Positions 36,201-47,542 of a stretch of 64,000 bases of DNA are shown here, piece after piece. The notes beneath the pieces were generated by a model. The model saw only the letters and a program-made list of their open reading frames with translations, was not told where the DNA came from and ran no database searches. Each line of letters starts with the position of its first letter. The stretch's first letter is position 1. The DNA lies in assembly GCF_000203815.1 (NCBI RefSeq), contig NW_004457703.1, positions 1 through 64,000 of the forward strand. The letters run 5' to 3'. Both the position numbers and the translations under genes were made by a program. This DNA comes from Cavenderia fasciculata (taxonomy: Eukaryota > Evosea > Eumycetozoa > Acytosteliales > Cavenderiaceae).

Positions 36201-37797
36201 CCATATTACCTTTGGCAAAGAGTTTAAAGATTTTATAAAAGGCCAACGAACAGATTCGCCTCTACATCAGATGCTATGGTGGAGAATCATTGTTGATGAA
36301 GCTCAAGTAATGAAAAAGACTTCACTTCTCTTTGACGCACTACAAAATATCGAATCAATCAATAAGTGGTGTCTCTCTGGCACACCTGTACAAAACTATG
36401 TTGACGAAATGTTCCCATTCCTCCATTTTCTTCACGTTTATCCTATCGCATCGTCACTATTTACATGGAGACAATATGTAGACAAGGACAAAGCCAATGG
36501 AATCCCTCGTCTCAGAACAACTCTTAAACCAATTCTTCTTCGTCGAACCAAACAAAACATCCCAACTTTGAATCTCCCATCAAAAACTATAGAAACGGTA
36601 GTTTTAAAATTCCACCGCAAGGAATCCTTAATCTATGACCAACTCTTCTCAGAATCTTCTGCAATTTTGGATGATCTCTTTAGAAGGGGATTACAAATGT
36701 TAAACTATGGTTATATTCTCTCACTCATTCTAAGACTCCGACAAGTATGTGATCATACATCTCTTATTGTTCGAACCAGTCAAGAAGAAGAAGTAACCAC
36801 CGAATTTTGCTCAATGTGTGGAGATATTCTCATCTCACCATTCATTCAAGGCATTTGTAACCATAAATATTGTATGGCATGCGTTTTGGAAACTTTTAGA
36901 GACCAATCAATAACTCAGCATTTCCCCAAAGTAAAGTGCCCCGAATGCGACACCCAGATCATTTTGGACAAAAAGTTGGCATCAGACTATGATATCAGAA
37001 TCGATAAAGAGATCAACATCAAAGCAGCAAAAGTGATTCGCACTCTACCAAAATCAGCTCATCGCGATTCAGAAGCCTCTCGTATTGCTGCCGGATCAGA
37101 ATTTATCGATGACAAAAATAGTGCAAAGTTGACTAGAATGCTAGACGACATCAACGAAGCCAAGAGAAACGATCGTGACGCCAAAATTGTCATCTTTTCA
37201 CAATGGACATCGATGCTTAATAGGGTAGAGATGTTGTTGATAGAAAAGAATATAATGCCCACAGAACATTATTTGCGATATGATGGTACAATGACTCCAA
37301 ATGCAAAGAGAGCGGCTGTAGAAACTTTTCAAACTACCAACGGCGAACCAAGAATCCTTTTAATCTCTCTAAAGGCAGGTGGTGTTGGTCTTAATCTTAC
37401 CAGAGCAAATCATGTAATTGTTCTCGATCCTTGGTGGAATAGTAGTGCCGAAGATCAGGCAATCGATCGTGTTCATCGTATCGGACAGCTTAAACATGTC
37501 TATGTAAAGAAATATGTCATCCAGGCATCCATTGAAGAACGTGTATTGGAGCTTCAAAGAGCCAAGGAATCAATGACCAAAGCTATCCTTGATCAGAAAT
37601 ATGATCCCACCCGTCAAATCATTACCTTTAAACTGTCGATTGAAGATATTAAAAAATTGTTTATGGATTTTAAAAATGGTTCCCAACTTGAATCAACAAC
37701 AACTACTTATAATAATCATAACCAACCAATTCAACCATCTACCTCTACCACCTCGACAACCTCTACGACAATTCAAAATAATAATAATAATCTATGA
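33276..37797 (+). CDS. SNF2-family ATPase with inserted RING finger (RAD5/RAD16/HLTF class)
   Basis: Three exons (33276-35695, 35780-35864, 35932-37797), in phase, 1456 residues. The N-terminal 400 or so residues are Thr/Ser/Asp/Asn-rich. The small second exon carries Walker A: GGLLCDDMGLGKTVM. Exon 3 has LIICPAALVFQWEAELKRF, the Walker B box IVDEAQVMKK (DEAQ rather than DEAH) and WCLSGTPVQNYVDEMFPFL. A C3HC4 RING lies between the helicase lobes: CSMCGDILISPFIQGICNHK, CMAC, CPECDTQI. The second lobe has IVIFSQWTSMLNRVEMLL, LLISLKAGGVGLNLTRANHV and DQAIDRVHRIGQLKHVYVKK. RING-in-SNF2 proteins act as ubiquitin ligases/translocases in DNA-damage tolerance or transcription termination. No HIRAN domain was noticed, so the exact subgroup is open. 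Confidence 0.93.
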
Positions 37798-37853
37798 GAG
37801 AGAGATAGCGGAGATTGTAATAAAATATCATTAATCTTTTTTTTTTATTTATA

Positions 37854-38503
37854 TTAGACGATTGAGATTGAATCACCTTGATCATTTAATCCAACCATTG
37901 GATAAAATGGGTGGCCATCTATCAAGGGAATCTCACCAAATGCAGTGCCAAAAGATTTGCCATTCTTTTCAAATGATAAAGAGCCACCAGCACTGTTGGA
38001 TGATACTTTGAAAATGACTCGAATGTTATCTCCCTCCTCGAAAATATCATCTCCATATGGTTGAGTTTTATAGTCTCCATTCTCTTCATATTGTACCTCT
38101 TTCTTTGTTGGTTTTAGAAAATATACTCTATCGCCAGTAGCAGATGTACCAATGATGCCAATCTCTATAAAGCCATGATTCTTTTGAATTTTAAAGTCCC
38201 ACCAACAACTACATCCACAAGTTGTCTCTTTTTGTAACTGCAAAGTAGAACATGGTATGGCAGTGTCACCAACAACTCTGACACTGGGGAAATCGTCACC
38301 TATAGATCTCTCTACTCTTGTAATGGTCTCATTGTCATCACTAAACGAAATGGGTGATTGATCTGTCTCTCCACTGAATCTAGTTCTGTCTTTGACGTTT
38401 CTTTGATTGAATTTAAATCCTAATCTTTTTCCTATTTTTTTTAAAAGTTTTGTAAATTTTTAGAAATATTAACATCTTTACAACTTTACGTACCTGATGA
38501 CAT
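37854..38503 (-). CDS. SPRY-domain protein
   Basis: Two exons: 38503-38494 (only 10 coding nucleotides, encoding Met-Ser-Ser-G) and 38431-37854, in phase, 195 residues. The SPRY/B30.2-like fold is suggested by WWDFKIQKNHGFIEIGIIGT, GDNIRVIFKVSSNS, GSLSFEKNGKSFGTAFGEI and the final HPFYPMVGLNDQGDSISIV. Such domains bind protein partners. Upstream residues (GKRLGFKFNQRNVKDRTRFS) are basic. The frame is open upstream to a TTTTAAAAAAAATAG acceptor, and the ATG lies in a short A/T-rich leader. Confidence 0.85.
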
Positions 38504-38683
38504 TATTTATTTATTTATTTATAACAACAATTTGTGAATAATAATTATGAATGATGAAAAATGAATTAAATGATTCAGAGTCTTTCAAAATTAATTTAAT
38601 TTTAATTTTATATTTTTTTGATGAATGAAGATCATCGTTTGATGTGTCAGCCCTTAAATTTCTCATAGTTTAAACCAACCAAA
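38504..38683. promoter_or_regulatory. Divergent promoter between SPRY and PIG-X genes
   Basis: 180 bp of AT-rich DNA separates the two start codons. No specific element recognised. A shared bidirectional promoter is inferred from spacing alone. Confidence 0.4.
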
Positions 38684-40429
38684 ATGATGATAAAATATAA
38701 CTTTATAACTCTTTTGTTGTTGTTGCTAACAATCAATGGATTCATAATCATATCCTCTTCCTCACCATCTCATTCCACAACTTTGGATAACAGTAAAGAT
38801 TTAACCAAAGATCACTTCCTGTTCTTCCAACAACCACCATCATCATCACTGTCTATAAAAGATATCACAACAAATTCATTTGCAGTATCCTCTACGCCTT
38901 CCTCATCCTCCTCCTCCTCCTCTCAGATATTCTACTCATTACATACATATACGATAGATAGTATCGATGATCTACTTCATATTGATACCATCGAACCAGA
39001 GATAAAGTCTATCAAGATCCATTTGAACCAAAACACCAACAAAAATGGACCGTTGTTGCCACTATCAGAACAAAATGATAAAGATGATGAACAACTATTC
39101 CCATCGACAATGTTGCCAACATTGACAATTGTCGTATCCTATGATAAAGGATCAGATAATGTAAAGATGGAGTCCTACTCGACAGTCAAACAACTTTCCT
39201 TTAATATTAGTGTTGCTCTCTGTAACATTCTAAAGCCAGTTGTCGGGTTGGATCTTCAACCACTTGATCAAAGATCATTGCTCCCAAGTCTTGTCAACAT
39301 GGGGCTTATGCCCAGCAATATCATTCCTCCCAACTTTGTCAATGCCCAATTTGACAATGATCAAACCTTCAAGACTGCAGAAAAGGTACGTTTCCTTCAA
39401 TCAATCGTACAGTCCAAAGACTTTAAACTTGGTGGTTGGTTTGAATTTCTTTCATCAACCAGCTCGGGTGAAATGGATCAATTTGTCAACGCTGGCAAGC
39501 TTCCATTCCCAAGCATCAGAGTATCAAAAAACCAAAGAGCTGGTGCAAATATTTTGGGAACTCAAGTGGTCATTGAAAGAAGTGGAAATAATAGACTCAA
39601 GATCAAGTTTACAGAATTGTTGGAAATCACCATCAAAGAAGAAAGATTATTAATGACCACAAACAACAAGAAACCAATTTCCGTTCAAACAACGGCAGCT
39701 GTAATCAATGCTAAAAATGGTGAATATGTAAGCCAACTATATCCCATTTCAAATAGCGTTGCATCTAGTACAACGACGGTCATTAAAGCAAAAGAAAACA
39801 CAACAAAACATTCGAGTGCCACCTTTTTAGAAAGATCTATTAAAAAGCAAGGATTTCACAGGGACTTGTTTAGCAGCCTAATGATAAACACTCCAAATAA
39901 CCAGCAACAACAATGTAAACTATTGTTGCTCGAACATTTTGATGAAGGAATTTTCGTTGACCAGTACGAGGTTGACGAAATCCATAGATTTGGAGGATCG
40001 GATGTTCGTATTTATCAACTCATTGACCTCGAGAAACCATCCTATACATCAACTCAAAATTACATCTCCTCAATCACTCTATTCAACCCTTCAACCACCA
40101 CCGCCGCCACCATTGTCAATGTTACACTTCCTATTCATCTTCGATATCAAAACCCAAGCAGAGCACCCTTTAGAATTGCCAAAATATCTTCTCCACTCTT
40201 GTTTGTACAATGCAACAACCAAGACAAATGGACTCTTGTTCAACAACAACAATCATCTGTCCATTCCAACATTGACATTGAAGTTCCTGTCGGACAATTG
40301 GACGTTAGAAGCAGTATTGGGTTCTATACATTATTGTTTACTATCATTGGCTCCTTGGTAGTTGTTTTTACAATCGCCATTGTTAGATCAAAAGGTTCTA
40401 GCAATTCGAAATCAACAAAAAATAAATAA
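38684..40429 (+). CDS. pigX: PIG-X/PBN1-like subunit of GPI mannosyltransferase I
   Basis: Single exon, 581 residues. PIG-X stabilises PIG-M for addition of the first mannose of the GPI anchor in the ER. A signal peptide is clear (FITLLLLLLTINGFIIISSS). The C-terminal domain has the family pattern: LLLLEHFDEGIFVDQYEVDE, DLEKPSYTS, NVTLPIHLRYQNPSRAPFRI and PLLFVQC. A single membrane segment follows near the end (FYTLLFTIIGSLVVVFTIAI) with a short basic tail. It is longer than animal PIG-X because of an N-terminal lumenal extension with a Ser run, and so is closer to yeast Pbn1 in size. Confidence 0.87.
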   Translation: MMIKYNFITLLLLLLTINGFIIISSSSPSHSTTLDNSKDLTKDHFLFFQQPPSSSLSIKDITTNSFAVSSTPSSSSSSSSQIFYSLHTYTIDSIDDLLHIDTIEPEIKSIKIHLNQNTNKNGPLLPLSEQNDKDDEQLFPSTMLPTLTIVVSYDKGSDNVKMESYSTVKQLSFNISVALCNILKPVVGLDLQPLDQRSLLPSLVNMGLMPSNIIPPNFVNAQFDNDQTFKTAEKVRFLQSIVQSKDFKLGGWFEFLSSTSSGEMDQFVNAGKLPFPSIRVSKNQRAGANILGTQVVIERSGNNRLKIKFTELLEITIKEERLLMTTNNKKPISVQTTAAVINAKNGEYVSQLYPISNSVASSTTTVIKAKENTTKHSSATFLERSIKKQGFHRDLFSSLMINTPNNQQQQCKLLLLEHFDEGIFVDQYEVDEIHRFGGSDVRIYQLIDLEKPSYTSTQNYISSITLFNPSTTTAATIVNVTLPIHLRYQNPSRAPFRIAKISSPLLFVQCNNQDKWTLVQQQQSSVHSNIDIEVPVGQLDVRSSIGFYTLLFTIIGSLVVVFTIAIVRSKGSSNSKSTKNK

Positions 40430-40492
40430 GAAAAAAAAAATTTTTAATCTACTAAAAAAAACAATCTTTTTTTTTATTCCTATCTATAGTTT

Positions 40493-41645
40493 TTAAACAA
40501 TATATAATTTATCATCACTAGAATAAACTATTTTTGTTGGTGAAATAATTTGTGCATTTGTTACCTTTTTGTTTCCTAAAGAATGATCATCTTGGTCATT
40601 GCTGAAATTGTGGACTTGGTAAAGTTGTATTGAATCTTGGTCGTAACTATCATATCTAAATTGTGCAATTGAACTGGAGGAATGGGTAACTACTTGCTTA
40701 CAATTTCGATTGCTATGAATACCAACACATTCATTTTCCCCATGAACTTGAAAACTACTTTGGCAATGACTTGTGTACATATTCCATGTATTTACAACCT
40801 TTGATCCACTCTATATAAATAACGTAAAATAATAAATAAATAATAAAAATATAATTGTAATAAATTGTTTTGATCAATTTTTGACAACATACAATTAAAA
40901 TTGGATCGGATGAAGTGGAACGTAGTCGAATCGAATTGATAGGGCTAGAACAACTAAAAGAACGAAAACAATGACTTGATCTAATATCCACCAATCTAAT
41001 TTTCTGATCCATTGCACCAGTCGCTATCAAAGAGTGGTCATGAGTGGAATCCAAACAAAGTTGATTTGAAAGGCCATCGACATTTGAAATAACCTCTCCT
41101 CTCTCTAAATCCCATATTTTGATGAATCTGTCGTTTTTAGAGATTGTAATAATATTTTGGCCATTCCATGACAACGATGTAACCATTGAATCACCACAAT
41201 CAATTGTTTTTGCTGGTAAAATGTTGATGCCTTTGTCTCTATCATTAAACTCCCAAACAGAAAGTTTGCCTTGTCCACCCAGAGAAGATGATGACGAAAC
41301 TAAAAATGATTTGTTGTTTATGGTAGTTGTTGAAACTGTGTTTATGGTTTGATTGTTGTTATTGTTATGCTTTAATGATAGTGTTTGGTAATGATTTTCA
41401 TTATTTATATCCAAAACATAGATCTCCTTTGACAGTGATGCCAGTAGAGTTGATGAATCATAAAGATTCAATGATACAATGTTTTGTGCTCCTTTTCCTC
41501 CTGGAAGGATATGACTAAATATTTGTTGATTCTTGTTGGGTGCCGTTTGATTTAATTTTGATGATGAGCTTTTTGTTAATCTTGTTGGTGTAGTTTCATA
41601 ATCCATGGATCCAGAAAAGCTCTGTGATGCGTAATATCCACCACC

Positions 41646-41695
<50 letters not shown>

Positions 41696-43112
41696 GCTGC
41701 TGCTTTACATCACTTGATGACCTTGACATTATATTTGATAGAGCTGTTTTTTTCTTTCCACCTTCACTTGAAAGATTAAAAAAGTTTCCTTCTTGTTTTA
41801 AATAACCATTAAATGTATGACTCGATTCTATGTTGTCGATTATTTGAAGAATTTCACCAAACGATGGTCTTTGGTCTGGTTTTGGGCTCCAACACCTTGT
41901 AATGAGAGCCTGCCACTGAGCGGGAACATGAAGCAGAGGCGGTCGATAGTCTTCCATTGCCGCTAGAAAAGCCATTTTAAGTGGCTCCATACCACAATAT
42001 GGATCCTTTTGGGTGATAATCTCCCATAGAATAACGCCATACGAGTAAATGTCCACCTTTTCCGAGTATCGCTCACCCTTGAAACTTTCGGGTGCCATCC
42101 ATGCCAAGGAACCCATAGCTGCCGTCATCTCTGCCGCTGTGACACCTGCCTTTATTTCTCGGGATAGCCCAAAGTCGTTGATCTTGGCCATGGAATAGTC
42201 TCCGTCCAAAAGTACGTTTGACGATGTGAGATCTCTATGTACGATAGGAGAATCAAATGCAGTGTGCAAATAGTTCATTCCTTTTGCAATATTTCTTGCA
42301 ATCGACAATTGGAGAGACGGTGTAAGGACATGGGGTCTTTCATCCAACAACTTTTTCAGTGATCCACCGGCCATATACTCCATAATGATGCATTTGTTGG
42401 CCACATCTGCTGAACAAGCTCCAATATACATTACACAACAAGGATGACAAAGTCTAGAGATTATACCCAACTCTTTTTCAAATATCTCTGCCTCTGAGCG
42501 ATCACGAAACTTTGTGATTGTAATCTTTTTGAGAGCAACACTTCTTCCTTTCCACGATGCTTTATAAACCTTGCCAAAAAAGCCCTTTCCAATCTCCCTT
42601 TCAACATATAGCTCATTGAAAGATATTTCATAACCAATTACAGTAGACTTTAGTTTGACCAAGTGTCTAAAATGTTTATCTCCTCCATCTTCATCTATAC
42701 TATCATCTTCATCTATTATATTGTAATTGTTATTATTATTATTACTATTATTATTATTACTATAAAACTCATCATCTAAAACTTGTGTTGGTGCTATATC
42801 ATTGTCATCAACTAATGTAGAAGCTGATGAATATGAATCCTCTTTATCCTCTTCTCCCTCTTCTCCATCTTCTATACCCATACTCATATCAGAACTCTTT
42901 AATATTGTTGTTGTTGTTTTTGTTGTTATTGATGTTGCTGTAGTTGTAGATGGGGATGAAGAACTTTGGTTATTAATATAACCAACAACAGCAGCAGCTG
43001 ATGCATCTTTGTTTATCATCCTATTATGATTAATATTTTGGTTATTGACATATGAAGAATTAGAAGAATTAGAAGAAGAAGAAGAAGAATGAAATTTATT
43101 TTGGTTCTCCAT
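40493..43112 (-). CDS. TKL-group protein kinase with WD-like C-terminal domain
   Basis: Exons 43112-40893 and 40810-40493, 845 residues. After a Ser/Asn/Asp-rich N-terminus the kinase domain (about residues 160-430) has all key motifs: GKGFFGKVYKASWKG, VALKKI, IVHRDLTSSNVLLDG, INDFGLSREIK, MAPESF and CWSPKPDQRPSF. The HRDLTSSN loop is typical of dictyostelid TKL kinases. A poly-Gln run (41649-41702) separates it from repeats that look like WD40 blades: SVWEFNDRD, TSLSWNGQNIITISKNDRF followed by IKIWDLERGE, LIATGAMDQKIRLVDIRSS and VVNTWNMYTSH. Upstream activators and substrates are unknown. Confidence 0.92.
41649..41703. repeat. (TTG)n coding repeat (poly-Gln)
   Basis: About 18 TTG/TGC units, read on the minus strand as poly-Gln between the kinase and the WD-like domain. 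Confidence 0.9.
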
Positions 43113-43447
43113 TCATCTATACTACTATGATTTATAAATATATTGTTGTTTATTAAACATGTCATACAAAAACTAATAATGGGCTTTTTTTTCTTGCTTT
43201 CTCACCATCATTTTTCATTTTTCGATTTTTTTTCACAATTTCGCTGTTGCCTATGAATCAGAGTGAACGTCCCTTGCTTGGAGTGTGTTAAAAAGTTACT
43301 ACTCCTTTACTATCTCACTAGTCTTAGGCCACCCAGAAACCGATCAAGTATGTCTATAAAACTTGACTATCTTCTTTTATCATAAGTTATTAACCCACTC
43401 TCTCCTTCTACTACCCATTTCTTCACTCACTCTCACTCATCAACAGA
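43113..43447. promoter_or_regulatory. Promoter region of the ribosomal protein P2 gene
   Basis: Divergent from the kinase gene. The stretch 43240-43340 is less AT-rich than usual for intergenic DNA here. The last 50 bases before the ATG are pyrimidine-rich (CTCTCTCCTTC... TTCACTCACTCTCACTC), which fits a strongly transcribed ribosomal-protein leader. No specific factor site recognised. Confidence 0.45.
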
Positions 43448-43774
43448 ATGAAATACATTTCAGCTTACTTATTATGCACTCTCGGAGGTAATGCTTCCCC
43501 ATCCGCTGCTGATGTCACCAAGGTCTTGACCTCTGTTGGTGTTGAAGTCGACGCTGCTCGTGTTGATGCTGTCGTCAAGGAACTCGCCGGCAAGGACGTC
43601 GCTGCCCTCATTGCCACCGGTAAGGCCAAGATTGGTTCTGCTGCTCCAGCTGCTGCCGCTGCCCCAGCTGCTGCTGCTCCAGCCGCCGCCGCTGCTGCCA
43701 AGCCAGCTGCCAAGAAGGTTGAAGAAAAGAAGGAAGAGTCTGATGACGATATGGGTATGGGTCTCTTCGATTAA
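43448..43774 (+). CDS. rplP2: 60S acidic ribosomal protein P2
   Basis: Single exon, 108 residues, the normal P2 size. It begins [20 protein letters not shown] and [13 protein letters not shown], has the Ala/Pro/Lys-rich hinge and ends [13 protein letters not shown], the conserved tail that contacts elongation factors. Codons are strongly C-ended (GTC, GCC, AAG), unlike the neighbours, as expected for a highly expressed gene in an AT-rich genome. Confidence 0.98.
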   Translation: MKYISAYLLCTLGGNASPSAADVTKVLTSVGVEVDAARVDAVVKELAGKDVAALIATGKAKIGSAAPAAAAAPAAAAPAAAAAAKPAAKKVEEKKEESDDDMGMGLFD

Positions 43775-45542
43775 GAGTATTCATTCAAATAAAGAATATT
43801 TTTTCCTTTAAACCTATACATTTTAATTACTACTATTGTTATAGTAGTGATTACTCCTACTTGACATGGCTTTATTCCTTTTTAATTGAGTATCATATAA
43901 TCCATATTTTACATAGACTTGAACAAGAATTCTTAAATATTCACACCTGAATACGCATTAATTATTAATTATTAGTTATTCGTCATGTCACCAAATTAAG
44001 AAAATGTTCTCCATTGGATCAAAAGTATCGTTGGATCTGATTTTGACTCATGAAAAATATACGCGGTGCACCCCACCCTAATAGTAGGTCGTTATCGTTC
44101 TGGAATCTACTACAACCTTAAGGTTTTAGAGCTCGAAAATTGGATGAAAGCATTGAAAAAATATCTAGCAAACGCTCGTTAAGATCGACGAAAAAACAAC
44201 AATATTTCGGTTTTCTTTTGAGCCAAAAAAAACAAGGGCCATTGTCCTTGGGTACCGCAAAGGAGGACAACTTTGGAGAAAGTTGGCAAAAGAGGAGGTT
44301 AGCAAAGAGTGACAACACATTTTCTCTTTGATTTGTTTTGGTTGGTGTCATTCTTTAGACTCATTGTTTGATCATTCGGCAATTTTCTCCTCAAACAAAA
44401 AAAATAATAGACTGTTTATTATTTCCTAAAGAGATAGACAAACAAACATACAGAGTAGTTATTTCATCACCACCTTTATCATCATTTATCATCATCAACA
44501 ACATTGTGGTATCATTTTTTAATTGACACAAGAAGAACACATCGATTATTCTTCCTTTCTTATAATTTAACACGATCGCGATAAGATAGATAGATAGATA
44601 AACAAATCGATAGATTTACTTTTTTTTTTTTTTTTTTTTATTTTATTATTTTTCTCATAGACATGTTGTTTTGGGTTTATGAGAAAAAGAGGAGTTGATA
44701 AACCTACAAACAAGAGTCTCTGGGGTATTGTTTGCAGTTGTTCCCAAAAGATCAAAGCTAATAATATGAAGCAAGCCCCAAAGTATACTTTTTTGACAAA
44801 CACACAACGCACATTTTCCTTTTTAACTTTTTTTGTTAAAGTGCCGGCCGCATTTCGTATGTGGGAGGCACCCATATACAATGACCCACAGCACCACCAC
44901 TGTTCTAATACCATATTACCAAAATCAAATTAATTCATATAACCACAAAGATTTTTTTTTTTCGAGTCAAAAGAATCTGGTCGATAAAAAAATCGGCAAA
45001 CACAAACTACTTTTTTCATCATCAACAGCATCATCATTTCAATATCTTTAGCAAAGGTGAGAAGAAGAAAAAGCTACAACTCGAGTCACAAGTCGACGAC
45101 TACTACTTTTAACACCCATTTTCTTTGCAATCAAAAAAAAAAAAACACCCCCCACAAAAAAAAGAAAAAGAAAGTAGTTGGTAGTCGATAGTTTTTACCA
45201 TCCACAACTTTTTAATCTCTTCACTATCACCATCCTATAAATAATCATTAGTAGCTTGCAACTTCATTTCATTTCATTTGTTTTTTTTTTAAAACCACCA
45301 GTTGTTGATCTTCCACATTATCGATTTTTTTTAATCTCGAGAACACCTTGGCCAAGGTAACCACCAAATATTTTTGTGTACCTACATTTTCCTCTTCCCA
45401 TCCATTCATCGTCGACGTTTATTTTTCTTTTACTAACAGTATTTTTATTCAAATCTTTAGATACACACAAATTAAATATATTTAGAACAAATTTCAATTG
45501 TAATTATTATTATTATTATTATTATAAAGAGTTATTAGAAAA
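43775..45542. other. Long intergenic region upstream of the G-alpha gene
   Basis: About 1.77 kb with no supported coding exon. Candidate frames at 44351-44118 and 44914-44567 lack domains and have unbiased codon use. A less AT-rich patch at about 44030-44130 (CGGTGCACCCCACCC...) stands out. Poly-T and CAC/AAC-rich leader DNA from 44900 to 45540 suggests a long 5' leader for the G-alpha gene. Confidence 0.5.
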
Positions 45543-46928
45543 ATGGGTTGCGGAGGAAGTATAATGTCAAAGTCAAGTTTAGCCATTGACAAGGATCTTG
45601 CCAATGAGAAAAAGTCGATGGATAGAGAAATCAAAATATTGCTTTTAGGTATGTAAACATTTGATTTCAACATTGACATCTTTTTCCTAACCTTTTTTTT
45701 TTTTTTTCCAATATTAAATATCAAAAAACATACAGGTGCTGGTGATTCTGGTAAATCAACAATAGCAAAACAAATGCGTTATATTCATACACGTGGTTTC
45801 TCAAATGATGAAGTCAAAAACTATAGTGATATTATGCAAAGTAATGTCTTGCAATGTGTTCAACTTTTGGCAAGAAACCTAGAAAATTATGATATTCAAG
45901 TAGCTCCAGAACTAGTTGTATGTATAACAAAAAAAAAGAGAAAGCTATCATTTCAAAACAACAAAATTTGACTAATTTATTTTATATCTATTATTTATTT
46001 AAACAATCTATAGAAAGAAATAGAATACTTTAAAGATATCAATCCATATGAATTACCATTAGAAGATCATATGGTAAAGTCTGTTGTTGCCATTTGGAAA
46101 GATGCTGGAATCCAACAATTATATGAAAAGAGAAACGAATTTAATTTATTGGAAGTAGCTCAATAGTATGTAGAGAAAAGAAAAAAACCCAAGCATAATA
46201 TATATATCTATATAAATGTATTAACACACAATTTTCATTTCATTTAATTAGTTGTTTAGATTCAGTTGAAAGAATCTCAGCCGATGGTTATATTCCAACA
46301 CAAGAAGATATTTTAAAGTGCAGACAAAGAACTACTGGTATGAAAGAGACAGTCTTTACCGTTGAACAGGTTAGATTCAGACTTTTGGATGTTGGTGGTC
46401 AAAAGAATGAACGTAGAAAATGGATGCATTACTTTGAGGATGTCAAAACCATTATTTTCTGTGTTGCACTCGGAGACTACAATATGAACCTCGTCGAAGA
46501 TGGAGCCACCAATCGTATGGAGGATTCATTAAAATTATGGAAGGAAATCATTGGTAATCCATATTTCAAGGGTACTTCTTTTGTTCTTTTCTTAAACAAG
46601 AATGATCTTTTCAGAGAAAAGGTTGTCAAAGATTCTTTGGCAAACTATTTCCCAGATTACTCTGGTATGTAATCGTGATAAAATATTAAACCTCAACAAC
46701 GATCAAACACTAACCTACTTTTTTTTTATTTTTTTTTATTATTTTATAGGTGGACTCGATTATGAAAGAGGTTTAGAATTTATTAGAGGTAAATATCTCC
46801 AAATGGTTCCACCAAGTATGACTGTAGTTGCACATGTCACTACGGCTACCGATACTGAAAATATTAGTGTGGTTTTTGATGCTGTTCGTAGAACTATTAT
46901 CAACCAAATTCTTAAAATTCACTTTTAA
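45543..46928 (+). CDS. Heterotrimeric G-protein alpha subunit
   Basis: Five exons (45543-45648, 45736-45917, 46014-46165, 46252-46664, 46750-46928), in phase, 343 residues. The N-terminus MGCGGS gives a likely N-myristoylation Gly2 and palmitoylation Cys3. G1 is formed across intron 1: LLLGAGDSGKSTIAKQM. Switch I is RQRTTGMKETVF, switch II is LLDVGGQKNERRKWMHYFED, G4 is FLNKNDL and G5 is TTATDTENI. The tail ends NQILKIHF, with no Cys at position -4, so it is not a pertussis-toxin-type substrate. Switch I has TTGM where most have TTGI. Which of the many dictyostelid G-alphas it matches cannot be settled. Confidence 0.96.
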
Positions 46929-47542
46929 ACAACAACAACAACAACAACCAAAAATATCTTTGTATTTGGATATACGCTCGCCTTTTTCATTACAAAATTC
47001 ACAATCTTCGTTAAACTGGTGGAACATTGTCCATCTTTTTTTTTTTTTCATTCCCAATAACCATCAAAACAAACAAAAACATGGAAACAATCATTTGATT
47101 GAATTTCTTTGATATAATAATAATAATATAACCACCATAATTACAATTATTTTTTGGTCAATAATAATAAGTAATCATAAACCAACAACAAAACCATCAT
47201 AATCAATCAGTAATACTTTACAACTAATAATCACACAAACGAACCAATATTTTGAACTAACAAACCGATTCATCAAAATAATAATCTCCCATTGCCAACA
47301 CCAATCATTGTACCATTATACCAAAACAAACATAATTACACCCATAAATAAACTTTATCCTTTAAATTTTGTTTAGTTAAAAAAAAGAAAAGAAAAAAGA
47401 AAAGAAAAAAGAAAATCTAATTTAATTTTGTATGATGGATTATTTATTTATGATTGGATAGACTAAAAGTTATATCTTTTTTTTTTTTTTTTTGTTTTTT
47501 TTCTTTCTTGTTGTTCTCTAGAGTGTTTGTTTTTTTTATGAT
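46929..47542. other. Convergent 3' intergenic region
   Basis: Between the G-alpha stop and the 3' end of the RGG/KH gene. CAACAA stretches, AATAAT runs and repeated AAAGAAAAG (about 47380-47415), then poly-T. No gene seen. Confidence 0.6.

Noticed and set aside
44567-44914. 115-residue frame on the minus strand
   Set aside because: Ends in a Lys run from poly-T and has no dictyostelid codon bias or domain.
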